Source: Candidozyma auris (Eukaryota > Ascomycota > Pichiomycetes > Serinales > Metschnikowiaceae). From it: a DNA stretch of 64,000 nt. The position numbers and the translations under genes are program-made. The DNA is taken from positions 310,001 through 374,000 of the forward strand of contig NC_072818.1 in assembly GCF_003013715.1 (NCBI RefSeq), given 5' to 3'. The notes under the pieces were generated by a model. The model was not told the DNA's origin and ran no database searches. It saw only the letters and a list, made by a program, of their open reading frames with translations. Positions 9,267 through 19,823 of this stretch are shown here, piece after piece (position 1 is the first letter of the stretch; the number at the start of each line of letters is the position of its first letter).

Positions 9267-11927
9267 CTAAACATATTGCTCAGTGGTCATGAAAACCGTT
9301 GTTTGAAGAAAATCTTCCAAGTAGGATATGTAGTGCTGTGTGTCGTCCGAGCTAACGAACTTGTGCAGTGTGCTGAGACAATAACCGAACGATGGAGGTT
9401 GTGTTTTTGTTCTGTAAAACTCCTCTTCCTTTTCATCAAGCGCTATTGGCCTAATTAAACTCGCCTTCTTTTGCTCATGTAGAAATCGCAGAGGGTGTGA
9501 CAATATGATTGAGAACAAACTTGCATCCGCAGAGGAACAAAGTATTCTTGCCGAAAAGTTATTTTCGTTGGGTTGCACTCCAAAATCGCGAACGTTCGTT
9601 GCACTTGATTCAATCAGTCTTGTCTCACTTGTTGTCGTATTGACCATCTCATTATCGACAGAATGTGAGCGATGTTGATTATGATGTTTTGGTATATATT
9701 TCCCTCTGCGTGATCCAAACGGGCTGTAATCAAACGATTTCGCTTCATTGGTGCTATTCGGAAAATATCTGGCGTTTGAGTTCATATTAAACTGATATAC
9801 GTTTGTGAAAGACTGAAATTTCTTCGGAATGTAGCACTCGTTAAACCAATTATCAGAAAGCTCGTTTATATCGAGTCGAAGTTGTCGCAAAGGAAACAAG
9901 AGTGTATCGTTTTCACTCCTTATTAAACTTTTAACAGCGTTTTCATTATACCAACGGATATAGCTAACCTTATTGGAGAAGTCGACTGCAAGTCCTTGAT
10001 TGTGCAAGTAGTAGTCATTCTGTAATTCCCACAATTTAGGCTTTTCTGGACTATAGATATAGTTTCCCAAAAATAAGTTGATAGCTTCTTGTCTAATAAC
10101 ATCGATGAAGGAGTTAGAGTAAATTCTTTTGATGCTGTTCAAAATATCTCTTGTATGCGAGCTCCACTGATTTATTCGCCTGTATGAGTCCATAGTATTG
10201 ACCAAATTGGATCCGCCATATTGGACGGCTATAGTATCTCCATGATCATGGAACATCTCTGTGAGAATGTTGATTAAATCTGAATCATAGTCTAAGCTCG
10301 ACGGAGACGCGAGAAATCCGAGGCTTTTTAGCTGCTGGTACAAGGCCTCCTTGCAAATGATGAATTGGGCCGCATTTGTACGATCCAAGCAGTCTATGCA
10401 ATTTGTTCGTATTATACCTCTTTGGATCTTAGTCTCTACTAAAGTTTTGCCATTATGAAAAAATCCAGTCTTTTCAATGCTTGATTTTGCTAGGGACTCC
10501 AAGGGGCCAATAACATCTGCATTTTTTTTCGAATGTTTTGACATGTCAAAGGAGTGATACTGTAGTTTGTAAGGCTCAGGTAAAAACTGATTCAAATACG
10601 TCACACAATTAATGAACTGCCTGCTGAGTTTCAGTTCTCTAGGATGTTTCTCCTTTGTTTTGATGAGGTTGACGATGATTATGGGTAGGCCGTATCTTCT
10701 CATCAAATCGTCAAAATGTTGAGCAGAACTCTGATAAAATGGATCTGATAGATTGATCTCAATCGGGGGTTTAGGAAGACGATTGAGGTCTTGTGTCCAG
10801 TAAAGTGGAATCGAGCCTCTATGCTGAACATAACTTGTGAACCTCGGATTGGCGAAAAGACCATATTCAGGACTATGAAATGAAGTCGTCAACATATCAT
10901 TAACGATCTGCTCTGTCTCTACTTCGTTCGCCACGTCACCTTTGTGATTGACACCGCGTTTTAAAAATCGTGCTCCAGCAAAATGATGTGAACGCCTAGC
11001 AATGATAGTTATAAAAAGCCTTCGACCGTAGATGGATATGCTGGCCTGGTCAATGAAGCCATGCACAATCGGCTGAAACCACTCGTAAGTAGCGATGTCT
11101 GTTTCATTAACAGGTCTGAGAAGACGTCCATTCCATACGAACCTGACATTTAAGCTTGTTTTATGATTATCGGGGTCACGGTGGCCCTTATCATATTGCC
11201 GTAATCTCAATAAATTTGTTTGAAGAGTGTTTGTGAGATCATAAGTGTAGCTAAAATAGAAGGTCTTGCCCAAATCAAGATACTTGAATATGGATAGTAA
11301 TTTCTCCTCATCGCTATACTTATTAGGCCGCCGATATTCAAGTGAGAGAGGGATGAGTTTTGTTTCATCCACATGGTACACAAAATGCCCGCCAACCAAA
11401 GCAACTTGACTACATTTCGTTATGATAGATAGATAATATGCACCAGTAAACCTGATGAAGCCCAAGAGTCCATAGGCGTGTGCAATCTTGTGTATACCAC
11501 CCTCTATCGATTCATTTAACCCTTTCATCAACTCTATGACATCGTTTCTTGTGTAAAAGAAATTTTTCTCTTCGATTATGGAGAGAGTGCCTCTCTCAGA
11601 GTCCGAAGTTATCTCGATTATTCGAAAGAGACTTTCTTTCGCATTACTCCCTACAATATACATGGTGGTACTGGAGTTATAAATAGTGAACCGCTGCAAA
11701 ATTATGCGTCTGTTGTTTCGTTCATATCCTTTCCGATCCGAACTTCTTTCTGAGGTGGTCGCTTCAAAATCGTCGAATCCCTCTGTGCCTAGGAGATTCT
11801 CTGCAAAACGATCAGCTTCGTGATAGAAATTGGCTTGAGATGAGCCATCTGGGACATGACTCAAGTCCGGTGATTCCTCATTTTCATTATCACTAGAGTT
11901 ATGATTCATACCGTGAGGGTGAACCAT
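9267..11927 (-). CDS. FIG4: Fig4, Sac-domain phosphatidylinositol 3,5-bisphosphate 5-phosphatase
   Basis: The first ATG at 11927 gives 886 codons, close to S. cerevisiae Fig4 (879). Ten further in-frame codons upstream begin only with TTG and are not counted. The N-terminal RFTIYNSSTTMYIVGSN begins the Sac domain, which runs to about residue 570. The Cys-x5-Arg-Thr phosphatase loop reads CIDCLDRT with Cys510 and Arg516, followed by NAAQF. Fig4 works at the vacuole membrane with Vac14 and Fab1, turning over PI(3,5)P2 and activating its synthesis. The residues after the Sac domain match the length of the Fig4 branch and exclude Sac1, which would end with two membrane helices. Confidence 0.93.
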   Translation of the reverse strand: MVHPHGMNHNSSDNENEESPDLSHVPDGSSQANFYHEADRFAENLLGTEGFDDFEATTSERSSDRKGYERNNRRIILQRFTIYNSSTTMYIVGSNAKESLFRIIEITSDSERGTLSIIEEKNFFYTRNDVIELMKGLNESIEGGIHKIAHAYGLLGFIRFTGAYYLSIITKCSQVALVGGHFVYHVDETKLIPLSLEYRRPNKYSDEEKLLSIFKYLDLGKTFYFSYTYDLTNTLQTNLLRLRQYDKGHRDPDNHKTSLNVRFVWNGRLLRPVNETDIATYEWFQPIVHGFIDQASISIYGRRLFITIIARRSHHFAGARFLKRGVNHKGDVANEVETEQIVNDMLTTSFHSPEYGLFANPRFTSYVQHRGSIPLYWTQDLNRLPKPPIEINLSDPFYQSSAQHFDDLMRRYGLPIIIVNLIKTKEKHPRELKLSRQFINCVTYLNQFLPEPYKLQYHSFDMSKHSKKNADVIGPLESLAKSSIEKTGFFHNGKTLVETKIQRGIIRTNCIDCLDRTNAAQFIICKEALYQQLKSLGFLASPSSLDYDSDLINILTEMFHDHGDTIAVQYGGSNLVNTMDSYRRINQWSSHTRDILNSIKRIYSNSFIDVIRQEAINLFLGNYIYSPEKPKLWELQNDYYLHNQGLAVDFSNKVSYIRWYNENAVKSLIRSENDTLLFPLRQLRLDINELSDNWFNECYIPKKFQSFTNVYQFNMNSNARYFPNSTNEAKSFDYSPFGSRRGKYIPKHHNQHRSHSVDNEMVNTTTSETRLIESSATNVRDFGVQPNENNFSARILCSSADASLFSIILSHPLRFLHEQKKASLIRPIALDEKEEEFYRTKTQPPSFGYCLSTLHKFVSSDDTQHYISYLEDFLQTTVFMTTEQYV

Positions 11928-12199
11928 TATCTCACTGTGCTGACTATTGAGGATCAATTGTCATTCAAGTACTTTATTGCGAGCTCAAATGACGCACAGG
12001 AACTTGTCTCGATGGTAGCTTCCACAAATTAAAATCGAGTATAATGCTGTATCAAAGTTTTATGTGGGAAGCTGAAGCTTGTTACGTTAGCTCTCTTTGA
12101 GATTCCTGTATTTACGATGCTACATGCAGTATTCTATATCTTTGAAATATTCCAGAAAAAAAATTCTTTTGAAAAATAAGGCAAAAGAACCCCGATGTA

Positions 12200-13450
12200 T
12201 CAGAGCTCTCCTAGAATAGGAATTCTCCATTTTAACCCTCTAGCATCGTAGGAGCAACGGGGTTTTTGTGCCTCATTGTCGCGATCGTCAAGCTCATAGT
12301 CTCCAAATCTGTTGACAAATTGTCGTCTTTGATATATTGTATTGAACTTGTAAGATCTACGATTGAAGTTATTATGGAAGTAAAATTTGGCGTAGCCCAT
12401 CAAGTTTTCCTCAAAAGACTCTTCACTAGTTGATTGAAAATCATCGGGAAAGATATTATCGAATTGATCGATGATATCATTCGGATCGCCTGTTCCGTAG
12501 TCTCTTTTCTCAATGGCATCATGAGCTCCATTTTGGACATGATTTAAAGCTTTGTAAAAGTTCTTAAGAGGCAAATTGATGAAATACTTGTAGTTAGTCT
12601 CCTGGCAGCTGTAATAAAGGAGATCGTAGTCATTGAACAACATTGACGGTTGAGATATGTCGATGAAGAAAATTCTGAACCCAGATTTAAGATAAAGCCC
12701 AATCTCTTCCATTGTCAATTCCAATTTTTGAAGTTTGCCGTGACGAGAAAAGCCCTCGTCTCCCTTACAATGCATTGGCTCCCGCACATGAAATTCACCA
12801 ATTTTTAAAAAACAGAATTGCCTTTTGGGAAGGATCTCGTTAATATTTGTCGGAGGATAAAAAGTTTGGGTTATAACTTCTCCTTCTTCATTCGTATACT
12901 TAAGATCAAATTTGGTCGTTCCGAGACCTCTGCCTGATTTGATCACAAGGCCTATATTTAGATTGTATGTTCCAGGAGCCAACCAAACCGCTTTGTTGTA
13001 TGAAAGAAGATATGAGCGGTTTATTTCCACATAATGATTGAAAACGTAGTTAGTAGGCTCGTCAATTTTGTAGTCGGAGTATTCTGCAAATAAGCGTTTG
13101 TTTTTGAATAACGAATAGACATATCTCCATGAGTCTTTGACGTACATGGCATGTATGATCTCAGAGGGCAGAATTCCTGATTTTCCCTTGTAGTCATAAA
13201 GTTTCAATCTGGTGCTTATTACCTCTCTCGAGCGTTGACGAAAAGCATCGAGCATCTTGATGTATGTCCGGAGCCAGGGATATACCTTAGCAATGATATC
13301 TATGACATCTTCGCCAAAAACTCTAATGAGTTTATCGTAGTATAGATCATTATATAGGAAATAGAAATGAGAATTGACATATTTCAACGAGGAAGTGGGA
13401 CATAGCTTGAGCAACCGGACCTGAATTTCTAAAGGAAGGTTGTCAAGCAT
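12200..13450 (-). CDS. F-box-like protein, possibly related to the fungal Das1/YDR131C group
   Basis: 416 codons from the ATG at 13450; upstream in-frame codons start only at TTG. The N terminus MLDNLPLEIQVRLLKLCP has the LPxEIxxxI pattern of an F-box, which would bind Skp1 in an SCF ubiquitin ligase. The centre (WLAPGTYNLNIGLVIKSGRGLGTTKFDL) resembles the PP2-like beta-sandwich that I associate from memory with Das1/YDR131C; that link is tentative. No membrane segment is seen. The C-terminal third is acidic, then basic. It lies downstream of FIG4 on the same strand with its own 272 bp space and is divergent from SBA1. Confidence 0.55.
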   Translation of the reverse strand: MLDNLPLEIQVRLLKLCPTSSLKYVNSHFYFLYNDLYYDKLIRVFGEDVIDIIAKVYPWLRTYIKMLDAFRQRSREVISTRLKLYDYKGKSGILPSEIIHAMYVKDSWRYVYSLFKNKRLFAEYSDYKIDEPTNYVFNHYVEINRSYLLSYNKAVWLAPGTYNLNIGLVIKSGRGLGTTKFDLKYTNEEGEVITQTFYPPTNINEILPKRQFCFLKIGEFHVREPMHCKGDEGFSRHGKLQKLELTMEEIGLYLKSGFRIFFIDISQPSMLFNDYDLLYYSCQETNYKYFINLPLKNFYKALNHVQNGAHDAIEKRDYGTGDPNDIIDQFDNIFPDDFQSTSEESFEENLMGYAKFYFHNNFNRRSYKFNTIYQRRQFVNRFGDYELDDRDNEAQKPRCSYDARGLKWRIPILGEL

Positions 13451-13522
13451 TGATATTAATTCTGGTCTAATCTGAAGATTAAGCAATTATGTAACGGATC
13501 CCGTGATGTTTGAGCGTCCCAA

Positions 13523-13529
13523 CACGTGA
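13523..13529. promoter_or_regulatory. CACGTGA E-box, Cbf1-like site
   Basis: CACGTGA lies 72 bp before the F-box-like gene start and 270 bp before SBA1. It matches the core of bHLH factors such as Cbf1. Confidence 0.35.
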
Positions 13530-13729
13530 GATCAAAGCTGGGGTACAGATTGTGACGAACAACTACGTAAGCAGACATCCTATCGATCCTTTTTCGAAGA
13601 CAACTAATCTACTGGTAAATGTTTTGGGTCCTCAAAGCAGAAACTTCATTTTTTAGCTCATAATTCTTCGCTTTTGCCCAATTGCTTCCTTAGTTCAACA
13701 TCTGCCAAATATATTAGAGTCACATGATC

Positions 13730-13742
13730 GAACATTCTCGAA
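13730..13742. promoter_or_regulatory. Heat-shock element upstream of SBA1
   Basis: GAACATTCTCGAA has three perfectly spaced inverted units (GAA-xx-TTC-xx-GAA), the binding form for an Hsf1 trimer. It ends 56 bp before the SBA1 start codon. SBA1 encodes an Hsp90 co-chaperone, so heat-shock control fits its function. Confidence 0.7.
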
Positions 13743-13798
13743 TAATAGAGCGAGCATAAAAGACGGATCAAAGGCAAGCTTTCAATCCTAAGTTAATC

Positions 13799-14383
13799 AT
13801 GGTTATTCATCCTGTCGTTACCTGGGCCCAGCGCTCCAATGAGACTGAAGCTGATAAAAATTTGTTGTTCCTAACTATTGAGGTCCAAGATCCTCAGGAC
13901 ACCAAGATAGAATTGACCTCTGACGCTCTTAGGTTCTCGGCCCAATCACCAAATGGTTTGGATACTTTTGAGTTGAACTTGGAATTTTTTGCCCAGATCG
14001 ACCCCAAAAACTCTCATTGGAATGAAGCTGGCAATCACATATCTTTCATTATTCGTAAGGCCGAAGCCCAAGCTGAGTACTGGCCAAGATTGTTAAAAGA
14101 GAAACTAAAACTCCACTATATAAAAACAGATTTCGACAAATGGGTCGATGAGGATGAGCAAGATGATCAAAACGACGATTCCAACTTGGATATGGCTAAT
14201 TTGATGGGTGGCGGTGGTTCAGGATCACCAGGTGACTTAGATTTTTCGAAGCTTTTGTCTGGTGCAGGTGCTGGAGGAGGTGAAACTCCAGACATCAGTG
14301 CGTTAGCTAGTCAATTGGGAAATGCAGACTCTAGCAATCCTGTTGATGAAAAAGATGAAGACGAGGAAAAAGAGAGCAAATGA
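13799..14383 (+). CDS. SBA1: Sba1, p23-family Hsp90 co-chaperone
   Basis: 194 codons (S. cerevisiae Sba1 about 216). The N-terminal CS/p23 domain, residues about 3-120, begins HPVVTWAQRSN and contains the p23 signature HWNEAGNHISFIIRK followed by YWPRLLKEKLKLHYIKTDFDKWVDEDEQ. The tail is Gly/Ala/Asp-rich and ends in an acidic DEKDEDEEKESK. p23 binds the ATP-bound closed state of Hsp90 and slows ATP hydrolysis in the cytosol and nucleus. A heat-shock element lies just upstream. The gene converges on the next small gene with 19 bp between stops. Confidence 0.94.
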   Translation: MVIHPVVTWAQRSNETEADKNLLFLTIEVQDPQDTKIELTSDALRFSAQSPNGLDTFELNLEFFAQIDPKNSHWNEAGNHISFIIRKAEAQAEYWPRLLKEKLKLHYIKTDFDKWVDEDEQDDQNDDSNLDMANLMGGGGSGSPGDLDFSKLLSGAGAGGGETPDISALASQLGNADSSNPVDEKDEDEEKESK

Positions 14384-14402
14384 TGCTGTTGTCCGAACTG
14401 CA

Positions 14403-14744
14403 TCAATTTTGTCTAGTTGTTTCAGTAATAAATTCTCCGAAACTTATGAGATTCACGTGTATTGTGTAGTAGAAGGACAACGTCCGACAAAAGTTGCGAA
14501 AACGTTGATAGTTGGTGCAATCATCTATTGCTCCCTTCACAAACAAGACAAGGATGCTAGTACCAGAACAAGCCTCTCTCATAATCAAAGCAGCTGCATC
14601 GAATAGACTGGGCGATATCATCAATCTGGTATGATGAAGGGAATTTATCACTCGTACATTTGCGGAAGAAAGGTTAAACAATTCTAAGTCTTTTTCATTT
14701 TCAAGAATAACGATCATACTTCCATATGCAAAAGAATCACGCAT
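14403..14744 (-). CDS. Small protein of unknown function (113 aa)
   Basis: I do not recognise this protein. It has an ATG start, alternating hydrophobic stretches (SMIVILEN, TSILVLFVKG, YYTIHVNLISFGEF) suggesting an alpha/beta fold, and no signal peptide. It fills the space between SBA1 (19 bp) and MRP4 (139 bp between starts), which supports it being real in so compact a region, but codon evidence alone is weak. It may share the palindromic CACGTG site upstream with MRP4. Confidence 0.5.
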   Translation of the reverse strand: MRDSFAYGSMIVILENEKDLELFNLSSANVRVINSLHHTRLMISPSLFDAAALIMREACSGTSILVLFVKGAIDDCTNYQRFRNFCRTLSFYYTIHVNLISFGEFITETTRQN

Positions 14745-14817
14745 TTGAAAAAAAAAAAAGAAAATACTCCTCTGATTTGAGAAACCACATTAGCTCCCCA
14801 GCTCCAAATATGTTTAA

Positions 14818-16170
<1,353 letters not shown>

Positions 16171-16252
16171 TCACCTCATGCTATACACTGACCGCATGCT
16201 AAATTTGTACATAACTTTAAAAAGCTATTTATGTAACACAAAAGGACGTCTT

Positions 16253-17470
16253 TCATACAGATTTATCCTTCTGAGGAGGTTCATCTTCATCCTCATCTTC
16301 TGACTCACTTCTTTCGTCTGCTTTAACGCCGCCAACAACGTATCTATACAAAATTCTCAATATTAGGAATAACCAATAAGCATTCAAGACTTGCAATGCA
16401 AAAATGAGCCCAAAGACAATGGGCTGAGAAATCCAACATTTGTATTGCTGCGTTTCCCAATTCAACTCCCACTCACCAACGGTTTTAAACTCAGTGAGTA
16501 CTGACCATAATATTTTTAGATTCACATAGTGTCTGAGATAGATCCAAATAAATACAAAGCCTATTAAAAATGGCCCTGTGAGAATCGAATCGAGATAGTT
16601 CAACGTTTTCGAAGTTGCTAAAAAAAAGTCCGAGACATCCATGGTAACATAAATTTCGAGCCCCATCCACGTGAAATGAAATCTGTAGGACAACCAAATG
16701 AGCGCAATCGTGATAATGTGGTGAAGAATAAGCTCATGGAAGTCCTTTCTAGGTTTTTCAAGCTGGAGAATTAGAACAACGGATTGTTGAACCCAAAAGG
16801 CCGCCTGTCCGAGGTAGTATACTTTGAAAAGCCAATCATGCGTCTTGTGAGGGTAACTTTCGTACAAAGGAGTAGTCTCAAAAAACCAAAGTGGCATTCT
16901 GGACATAACATAAAGTCCATAGGGGCCAGACAAACCATAATAGAACATTGCGTAACTTTGCTCCATAAATCTATTAACTTTGTGCGGCCTTGTGACACCT
17001 AACATGCCCGCGAGAGGCCTCAAAATTACGCACATCATAAATTCTCTCAAAAATGTAAAAAAAAGAGCGTAAAATGCAACAAAATAGAAGTCATTCACAC
17101 CTTTTCCATACTGATCTGTTCCAACGATATGGTACGATGGTTTAATGAGTTTTTTGAGATTTTCATGAATCGAGTTTGATTCAGTAGTACCAAAGTACGA
17201 AATGTAGAACACCGAAAGGATAATGAACGGATTTATCCAAGTGTGTCTGAATGACAATTCCTTAAATGCAACAAACATTTTGCGTATTATTGCAACATCG
17301 GTCCTTGATTCATCGCTCAAAGCACGCACACGCTGATTCAGCTTTTGCCTTTGCGAGGCTGTGAGCTTCATAGTCGAAAAGCCTGGTGCTGCTGTATCAC
17401 CAACATTGATGTTTCCGACTGAAGAGCCCCTCCGCCGACGAGTAGGCTTGGGTGACGAAGAAGCGCTCAT
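16253..17470 (-). CDS. LAC1: Ceramide synthase (Lag1/Lac1 family)
   Basis: 405 codons, matching the family (411-418 in S. cerevisiae). It acylates sphingoid bases with very-long-chain acyl-CoA in the ER. The TLC domain with multiple membrane spans runs from about residue 165 to 375. The Lag motif is present with the paired histidines (LILHHIITIALIWLSY) and the downstream MDVSDFFLATSKTLNY segment. The N terminus is basic, and the C terminus is acidic (SESEDEDEDEPPQKDKSV), a feature of yeast Lag1/Lac1 that can be phosphorylated by casein kinase 2. Lag1 and Lac1 cannot be told apart here. It is divergent from HSE1, and the gap holds a solo LTR. Confidence 0.85.
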   Translation of the reverse strand: MSASSSPKPTRRRRGSSVGNINVGDTAAPGFSTMKLTASQRQKLNQRVRALSDESRTDVAIIRKMFVAFKELSFRHTWINPFIILSVFYISYFGTTESNSIHENLKKLIKPSYHIVGTDQYGKGVNDFYFVAFYALFFTFLREFMMCVILRPLAGMLGVTRPHKVNRFMEQSYAMFYYGLSGPYGLYVMSRMPLWFFETTPLYESYPHKTHDWLFKVYYLGQAAFWVQQSVVLILQLEKPRKDFHELILHHIITIALIWLSYRFHFTWMGLEIYVTMDVSDFFLATSKTLNYLDSILTGPFLIGFVFIWIYLRHYVNLKILWSVLTEFKTVGEWELNWETQQYKCWISQPIVFGLIFALQVLNAYWLFLILRILYRYVVGGVKADERSESEDEDEDEPPQKDKSV

Positions 17471-17608
17471 TTTAGAGTCCTATCAAAATGAGTCTTTCTG
17501 CCTTGTAGTGGAACAAAAAATGAGAAAAAGAAGAAAATCAGTCTTAGAATAACACTTGGTGTACTGATTTTCATGTACGTCATCCGCAAGAATCTCATCA
17601 TTGCGTAG

Positions 17609-17843
17609 TGTTTGAGCCTGTCCTGGGTACAGGATAGTATTTCCTAATGTGCGACGTAATTAGATCACACAGAAACGTGTGTAATATCTATCTCAGTATA
17701 TAAACTAAACTTAACTTATTAATTAAGTAAAACTCTTCATATTTATACTCATCTGGGTAGCACACGCAAGTATCACTTGACCGGGTAGGTACGTAAGTAC
17801 AACAAGTACTGTACATAAGACAGAAGAACACTCCGTGCTAACA
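17609..17843. mobile_element. Solo LTR, copy 1
   Basis: 235 bp starting TGTTTGAGCC and ending GTGCTAACA, with 5-bp direct repeats CGTAG at 17604-17608 and 17844-17848. It is clearly homologous to the element at 36186-36418, sharing blocks of 15 and 22 identical bases. No internal retroelement sequence adjoins it, so it is a solo LTR left by LTR-LTR recombination. It retains a TATATAAA-like motif. Family (copia or gypsy) cannot be decided. Confidence 0.88.
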
Positions 17844-18073
17844 CGTAGTGGCCCTATTCTTCAAAAGACTGGGATACATTTAACTAAAAATTTTGTATAC
17901 ACTAGCATAAGTAGAATGTCATCTAGTTAATTTGATATCACATAGTACGGCAAGATGTTTGGTGCATGAACCTCACATCTTGAAGGTTTCTCTGGTAATC
18001 CGAGGGAAGGCGGGTAAAGTATACTGTTCTTCCGCGATTTTGTGGAGACTATTGAAGCTAGTCAACTACTTCC

Positions 18074-19303
18074 ATGACTTTACAAACTTTGATAAATAGG
18101 GCAACCGATTGCACCTTAACAGATGATAATTGGCAATACATCCTCGATGTTTGCGATGAAATTTCCAAGGATCCTGAAACAAATTCACGAGCAGCCATAA
18201 AGCACATCAAAGGTCGGCTCGCCACCAGGGACGCTAACATCCTCTTCAGAACTTTGACACTTATAACTGCCATCGCTGAGAACTGTGGTTCGCGACTGAA
18301 ACAGGAAATTGCATCTAATGAGTTTCTTCAGACTCATATGCTAGCGAAGCTATCGGACAAAAAAGTGCACAAACAGGTCAAGTTGAGAATTGCAGAGGTA
18401 CTCCAACATCTTAGGAAGAGCTTTGAAGGCGATCCTTCACTTCGGCCCATACAAGATGCATGCAAGGTTTTGACCTCCAAGTATACTCAATTCTGCAAAG
18501 CACCACCATCAAAGCCAGCAAAGACTGCGATTGAGTGGAAAGAGAAGGAGCAGGAAGAACAAGAATTAGAAAGGGCCTTGAAGCTCTCAGTACAAGAGTA
18601 CGAACGTGAGAAGAATACCAAAGAAAGCACCTTAGTGTTTGAACCTTCAACAAATGAAAGAAGCGGGCGCCTTGACCCTGGCCACAGTTCAAGAAATGAT
18701 CACCAAACTATATCGATTGCTAATGTAAAGAAAGTTCGTGCACTTTACGACCTAATTTCGTACGAGCCTGATGAGCTTTCGTTTAAGAAAGGTGATATTA
18801 TCACTGTGATCGAGTCTGTTTATCGAGACTGGTGGAGAGGAACTATGTCGAATGGAAAGCAAGGAATATTCCCGTTAAACTATGTCACTCCCCTTGTCCG
18901 AAAATCTCCCGAGGAAAGCGCACGGGAAGCAGCAATAGAAGAAAGGATGTTAAAGACTGAACAAACAAAAATTGAGGAGCTACTAGCTCTCCTTTCCTCG
19001 AAATCCTCCTTGGTGAACGAAGATAGAGTTACGGAGCTATTCAATGAGGTTCTTCCGGTGAAATCATCTTTGGCGAAAGCGATAGAGAAGTATAGTCTTC
19101 GGAAGGACGAATTAGGATCCCTTCATGGAAGGATGAATGAGGCAAATAACTACTACAACTTATTGATTGATAAAGTTGTGAATTCGAGGGGCGAGGTAAG
19201 GCTGTCGCAGATACTCCCGTATCCATCAGAGTCTAGCTTTCGTGGAGCGGTGTTACAAGAGCAGTCGACAAGTAGTGGTTTTGGAAATCAATATAGCGGA
19301 TGA
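18074..19303 (+). CDS. HSE1: Hse1, ESCRT-0 subunit (STAM homologue)
   Basis: 409 codons (S. cerevisiae 452). Domain order is diagnostic: VHS domain at residues about 5-140; ubiquitin-interacting motif at about 155-180 (EEQELERALKLSVQEY); SH3 domain at about 218-275 (VRALYDLISYEPDELSFKKGD...WWRGTMSNGKQGIFPLNYV); then a coiled-coil core that pairs with Vps27. ESCRT-0 captures ubiquitinated cargo at endosomes for multivesicular-body sorting. The C-terminal tail is short. The solo LTR upstream ends 230 bp before the start codon. Confidence 0.92.
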   Translation: MTLQTLINRATDCTLTDDNWQYILDVCDEISKDPETNSRAAIKHIKGRLATRDANILFRTLTLITAIAENCGSRLKQEIASNEFLQTHMLAKLSDKKVHKQVKLRIAEVLQHLRKSFEGDPSLRPIQDACKVLTSKYTQFCKAPPSKPAKTAIEWKEKEQEEQELERALKLSVQEYEREKNTKESTLVFEPSTNERSGRLDPGHSSRNDHQTISIANVKKVRALYDLISYEPDELSFKKGDIITVIESVYRDWWRGTMSNGKQGIFPLNYVTPLVRKSPEESAREAAIEERMLKTEQTKIEELLALLSSKSSLVNEDRVTELFNEVLPVKSSLAKAIEKYSLRKDELGSLHGRMNEANNYYNLLIDKVVNSRGEVRLSQILPYPSESSFRGAVLQEQSTSSGFGNQYSG

Positions 19304-19512
19304 CCATAGTTTGGTTTCTACACAATCAATTGACGGGTACTAAAGCTTAGATGAAGACACATCAACACATTCTTAATCTTGCTTTATGTTATTTGAATAT
19401 TCTTTTTTTTTTTTTTTCTTCTACTTCTGGCTCTCGTAGGCAAACCACAAGATGTGTGACCAGTGCATTCTCTTGTATCTTACTGCATAGAAAATTGATC
19501 CCCCATAACAAC

Positions 19513-19812
19513 ATGTCTAGTTTGTATGGATTTAGGGAAGAAGAGAATAGTCAACGATTTAACCAGCTTGCTGATACCTTGAATCAATTTAGAAATACAG
19601 TCGAGAATGATATACAAGGAGGCTTGAGAACCGAGCAAAATTTATTGGACTCTTTGAATGATAATTTCTCACAATTGTGGACACGAGTCAAAAGAACAAG
19701 TACTGATCTTTCAGCAGTGATAAAACGCAATTCGAACCTCAGTCGAATTGTTGGCTTGATTCTCGCTGCTTTCTTCGTTGCGTGGATGCTTTATAAACTA
19801 CATTCATATTGA
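19513..19812 (+). CDS. SFT1: Sft1, Golgi Qc-SNARE
   Basis: 99 codons from the ATG at 19513 (S. cerevisiae Sft1 has 97). The SNARE helix covers about residues 10-75 (QRFNQLADTLNQFRNTVEND...LLDSLNDNFSQLWTRVKRTSTDLSAVIKR), followed by a single C-terminal anchor (IVGLILAAFFVAWMLYKL). The open frame reaches back to an ATG at 19351, but that extension is Phe-rich, unlike SNARE N termini, and crosses a long T tract. Sft1 works in retrograde traffic within the Golgi. Bet1 is the main alternative; the length and short N terminus favour Sft1. Its stop is 11 bp from that of CAP1. Confidence 0.85.
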   Translation: MSSLYGFREEENSQRFNQLADTLNQFRNTVENDIQGGLRTEQNLLDSLNDNFSQLWTRVKRTSTDLSAVIKRNSNLSRIVGLILAAFFVAWMLYKLHSY

Positions 19813-19823
19813 TAGAGCTTGCA

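Noticed and set aside
19351..19512. In-frame ATG extension of SFT1 by 54 codons
   Set aside because: Phe-rich, translates a T tract, and homologues begin at the ATG at 19513.
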